This document shows positions 4,023 through 5,141 of a stretch of DNA of 5,141 nucleotides, piece by piece. The DNA is from Deltaproteobacteria bacterium (GTDB taxonomy: Bacteria; Desulfobacterota; Syntrophia; Syntrophales; UBA5619), in the NCBI GenBank assembly GCA_026388365.1, contig JAPLJW010000142.1, positions 1 to 5,141 on the forward strand, given 5' to 3'. A program made the position numbers and the translations under genes. Under the pieces are notes generated by a model that saw nothing but the letters and a program-made list of their open reading frames with translations, made no database searches and was not told where the DNA came from. The stretch's first letter is position 1. The number at the start of each line of letters is the position of its first letter.

Positions 4023-4778
4023 GTGGAAAAAGAGATCGTCATCCGGATGGAAGAGCTGACCAAGCGTTACGGAGCGCAAACGGCGGTAAACCGTCTGAAC
4101 CTTGAGGTGCTGGAGGCGGAGATTTTTGGTTTTCTGGGGCCGAACGGGGCCGGGAAGACGACGACGATGCTGATGCTCCTCGGCCTCACCGAACCGACCT
4201 CCGGGACGGTCCGGGTCTTCGGTCATGACCCGGCGCGCGACCCCCTGAAGGTCAAGGAGATGATCGGCTACCTGCCGGAGAACGTTGGCTTCTATGAGGA
4301 CATGGATGCGCGGCAGAACCTCCGCTACATCGCCCGCCTGAACCGGATCCCGGATGCGGTTTCCGCCGGGCGGATCGACCGCCTTTTGGAGCAGATCGAT
4401 CTCGCGAAGGAGGCGGGCAAGAAGGTGGGCTCCTACTCGAAGGGGATGAGACAGCGCCTCGGGATTGCCGAGGTGCTGATCAAGGAGCCTAAGGTTCTTT
4501 TTCTCGACGAGCCGACGATCGGCCTCGATCCCGACGGGACGAACCGGATGCTCGATCTGATCCACAATCTCAGCCGCGAGCGGCAGATGACGATCTTCTT
4601 TTCGTCCCACCTGCTTGAACAGGTCCAGCGGATCTGCGACCGGATCGGGATCATGATCCAGGGGAAACTCGTCGCCGCCGGTCCGCTCGCGGAGCTGGCG
4701 CAGAGGGGACTCGGCCTGGAGGCGGGGGAGGCGTACACCCTCGAAGAGATCTACATGAAATATTTCAAGGAGGCGTGA
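4023..4778 (+). CDS. ABC transporter ATP-binding protein (ABC-2 exporter type)
   Basis: A 251-residue single ATPase domain that would sit on the cytoplasmic face of the exporter. All catalytic motifs are present: Walker A GPNGAGKTT (39-47), signature SKGMRQ (139-144, variant of LSGGQ), Walker B VLFLDEP (158-164) with catalytic Glu163, D-loop GLDP (167-170) and switch His196 in SSHLLEQ. The Q-loop reads IGYLPENVGF, with Glu86 in place of the usual Gln; this variant is familiar in the BcrA/NatA-like ATPases of ABC-2 systems. The start is GTG, two bases after the NEW3 stop, with GGGGAG (4008-4013) upstream. The GTG places the first strand (EIVIRMEELTKRYG) in the normal position, which the internal ATG at 4047 would cut. 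The C-terminal YTLEEIYMKYF is also family-typical. The permease follows two bases after the stop. Confidence 0.95.
   Translation: MEKEIVIRMEELTKRYGAQTAVNRLNLEVLEAEIFGFLGPNGAGKTTTMLMLLGLTEPTSGTVRVFGHDPARDPLKVKEMIGYLPENVGFYEDMDARQNLRYIARLNRIPDAVSAGRIDRLLEQIDLAKEAGKKVGSYSKGMRQRLGIAEVLIKEPKVLFLDEPTIGLDPDGTNRMLDLIHNLSRERQMTIFFSSHLLEQVQRICDRIGIMIQGKLVAAGPLAELAQRGLGLEAGEAYTLEEIYMKYFKEA
4767..4773 (+). promoter_or_regulatory. Ribosome binding site that decides the TTG start of the permease
   Basis: AAGGAGG, seven bases before TTG 4781, within the last codons of the ATPase gene. Without it the first in-frame ATG would be at 4814, which would cut off the conserved N-terminal IYRKE motif. Confidence 0.8.
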
Positions 4779-4780
4779 CC

Positions 4781-5141
4781 TTGCACGGAATCTTCACGAT
4801 ATACCGGAAAGAGATGGAGGACCATTTCAGCAGCATAAGATTCCTTCTCATCACGGCGCTGATCGTCATGGTCGGGGTCATCATCGCCTCGATGGTCGGC
4901 ATGTCCATGCAGGAGGAGCTTAAAGGGATGGCCAAGCCGGACTTCATCTTCCTGCTTCTGTTCACCTCGACGGGGAAGCTCTTCTCCTTCGTCCAGTTCA
5001 TCGGCTTTTTTGGGCCGCTCATCGGAATTATCCTCGGTTTCGACGCGATCAACCGCGAGCGGACCGGCCGAACGCTGAGCAAGCTGGTCGCCCAGCCGAT
5101 CTACCGGGACGCGATCATCAACGGGAAGTTCATGGCCGGCG
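4781..5141 (+). CDS. ABC-2 type permease (NosY-like), N-terminal part
   Basis: Partial gene, cut by the window end after 120 codons. It starts at TTG with a strong AAGGAGG seven bases upstream and two bases after the ATPase stop. The protein opens HGIFTIYRKEMEDHFSSIRF, the usual amphipathic entry of ABC-2/NosY-type permeases. A first membrane helix covers about 21-43 (LLITALIVMVGVIIASMVG), and a second about 70-88 (FVQFIGFFGPLIGIILGF). Then comes the hallmark cytoplasmic segment GFDAINRERTGRTLSKLVAQP (about 86-106), followed by YRDAIINGKF. This matches 'GFDAIxxERxxGTLxxLLxQPxxRxxxxxGK' of COG1277-type permeases. With the ATPase it should form an exporter in the cytoplasmic membrane, with the NEW3 protein as an outward-facing partner. 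The substrate is not evident. Confidence 0.92.
   Translation, partial: MHGIFTIYRKEMEDHFSSIRFLLITALIVMVGVIIASMVGMSMQEELKGMAKPDFIFLLLFTSTGKLFSFVQFIGFFGPLIGIILGFDAINRERTGRTLSKLVAQPIYRDAIINGKFMAG

Noticed and set aside
4017..4610. Long minus-strand frame opposite the ABC ATPase
   Set aside because: Antisense shadow of a gene with all ABC motifs.
4765..5082. Minus-strand frame opposite the permease start
   Set aside because: The plus strand encodes a recognisable ABC-2 permease; the opposite frame is low-complexity (Ser, Met, Pro, Lys).

Overview
The window is a GC-rich piece of bacterial chromosome with strong Shine-Dalgarno sequences and sigma70-type promoters. Gene content (a lone thiE under a TPP riboswitch, an SCP2-like/VOC/ThDP-enzyme cluster, a NEW3-domain protein with an ABC-2 exporter) would fit an anaerobic Gram-negative such as a deltaproteobacterial (Desulfobacterota) lineage. 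That placement is an impression from gene style, not a phylogenetic result.

Left part (1-1298, all minus strand): a compact operon read right to left. It holds a VOC/glyoxalase-fold protein (729-1298), a candidate 29-residue small protein that tiles exactly between its neighbours (640-729), an SCP2-like small protein (281-643), and the first 71 codons of a thiamine-diphosphate (ThDP) dependent enzyme of the acetolactate synthase type (215 to beyond position 1). Together they suggest acyl-CoA or keto-acid chemistry, but no substrate can be named.

Middle (1299-1916): about 620 bases without a convincing protein gene, but rich in control elements. In plus-strand order these are five tandem copies of a 13-bp AT-rich unit (1524-1588), a perfect palindrome (1595-1607), a strong sigma70-like promoter (1609-1637), a TPP riboswitch aptamer (1646-1738), an intrinsic terminator (1762-1790), and a structured leader. 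These lead into thiE (1917-2555), thiamine-phosphate synthase. Thiamine diphosphate made through ThiE is therefore expected to switch off thiE transcription. The divergent operon on the other side encodes a ThDP-dependent enzyme, a suggestive but unproven link.

Right part (2556-5141): after thiE come about 110 bases that look like a broken-off coding fragment, then a sigma70-like promoter (2705-2733). This drives a tight three-gene operon: a secreted, membrane-anchored protein with three NEW3/Ig-like domains (2806-4020), an ABC ATPase starting with GTG (4023-4778), and the beginning of an ABC-2/NosY-type permease starting with TTG (4781 to beyond 5141). It looks like a complete exporter module with an extracytoplasmic accessory protein; the cargo is unknown.
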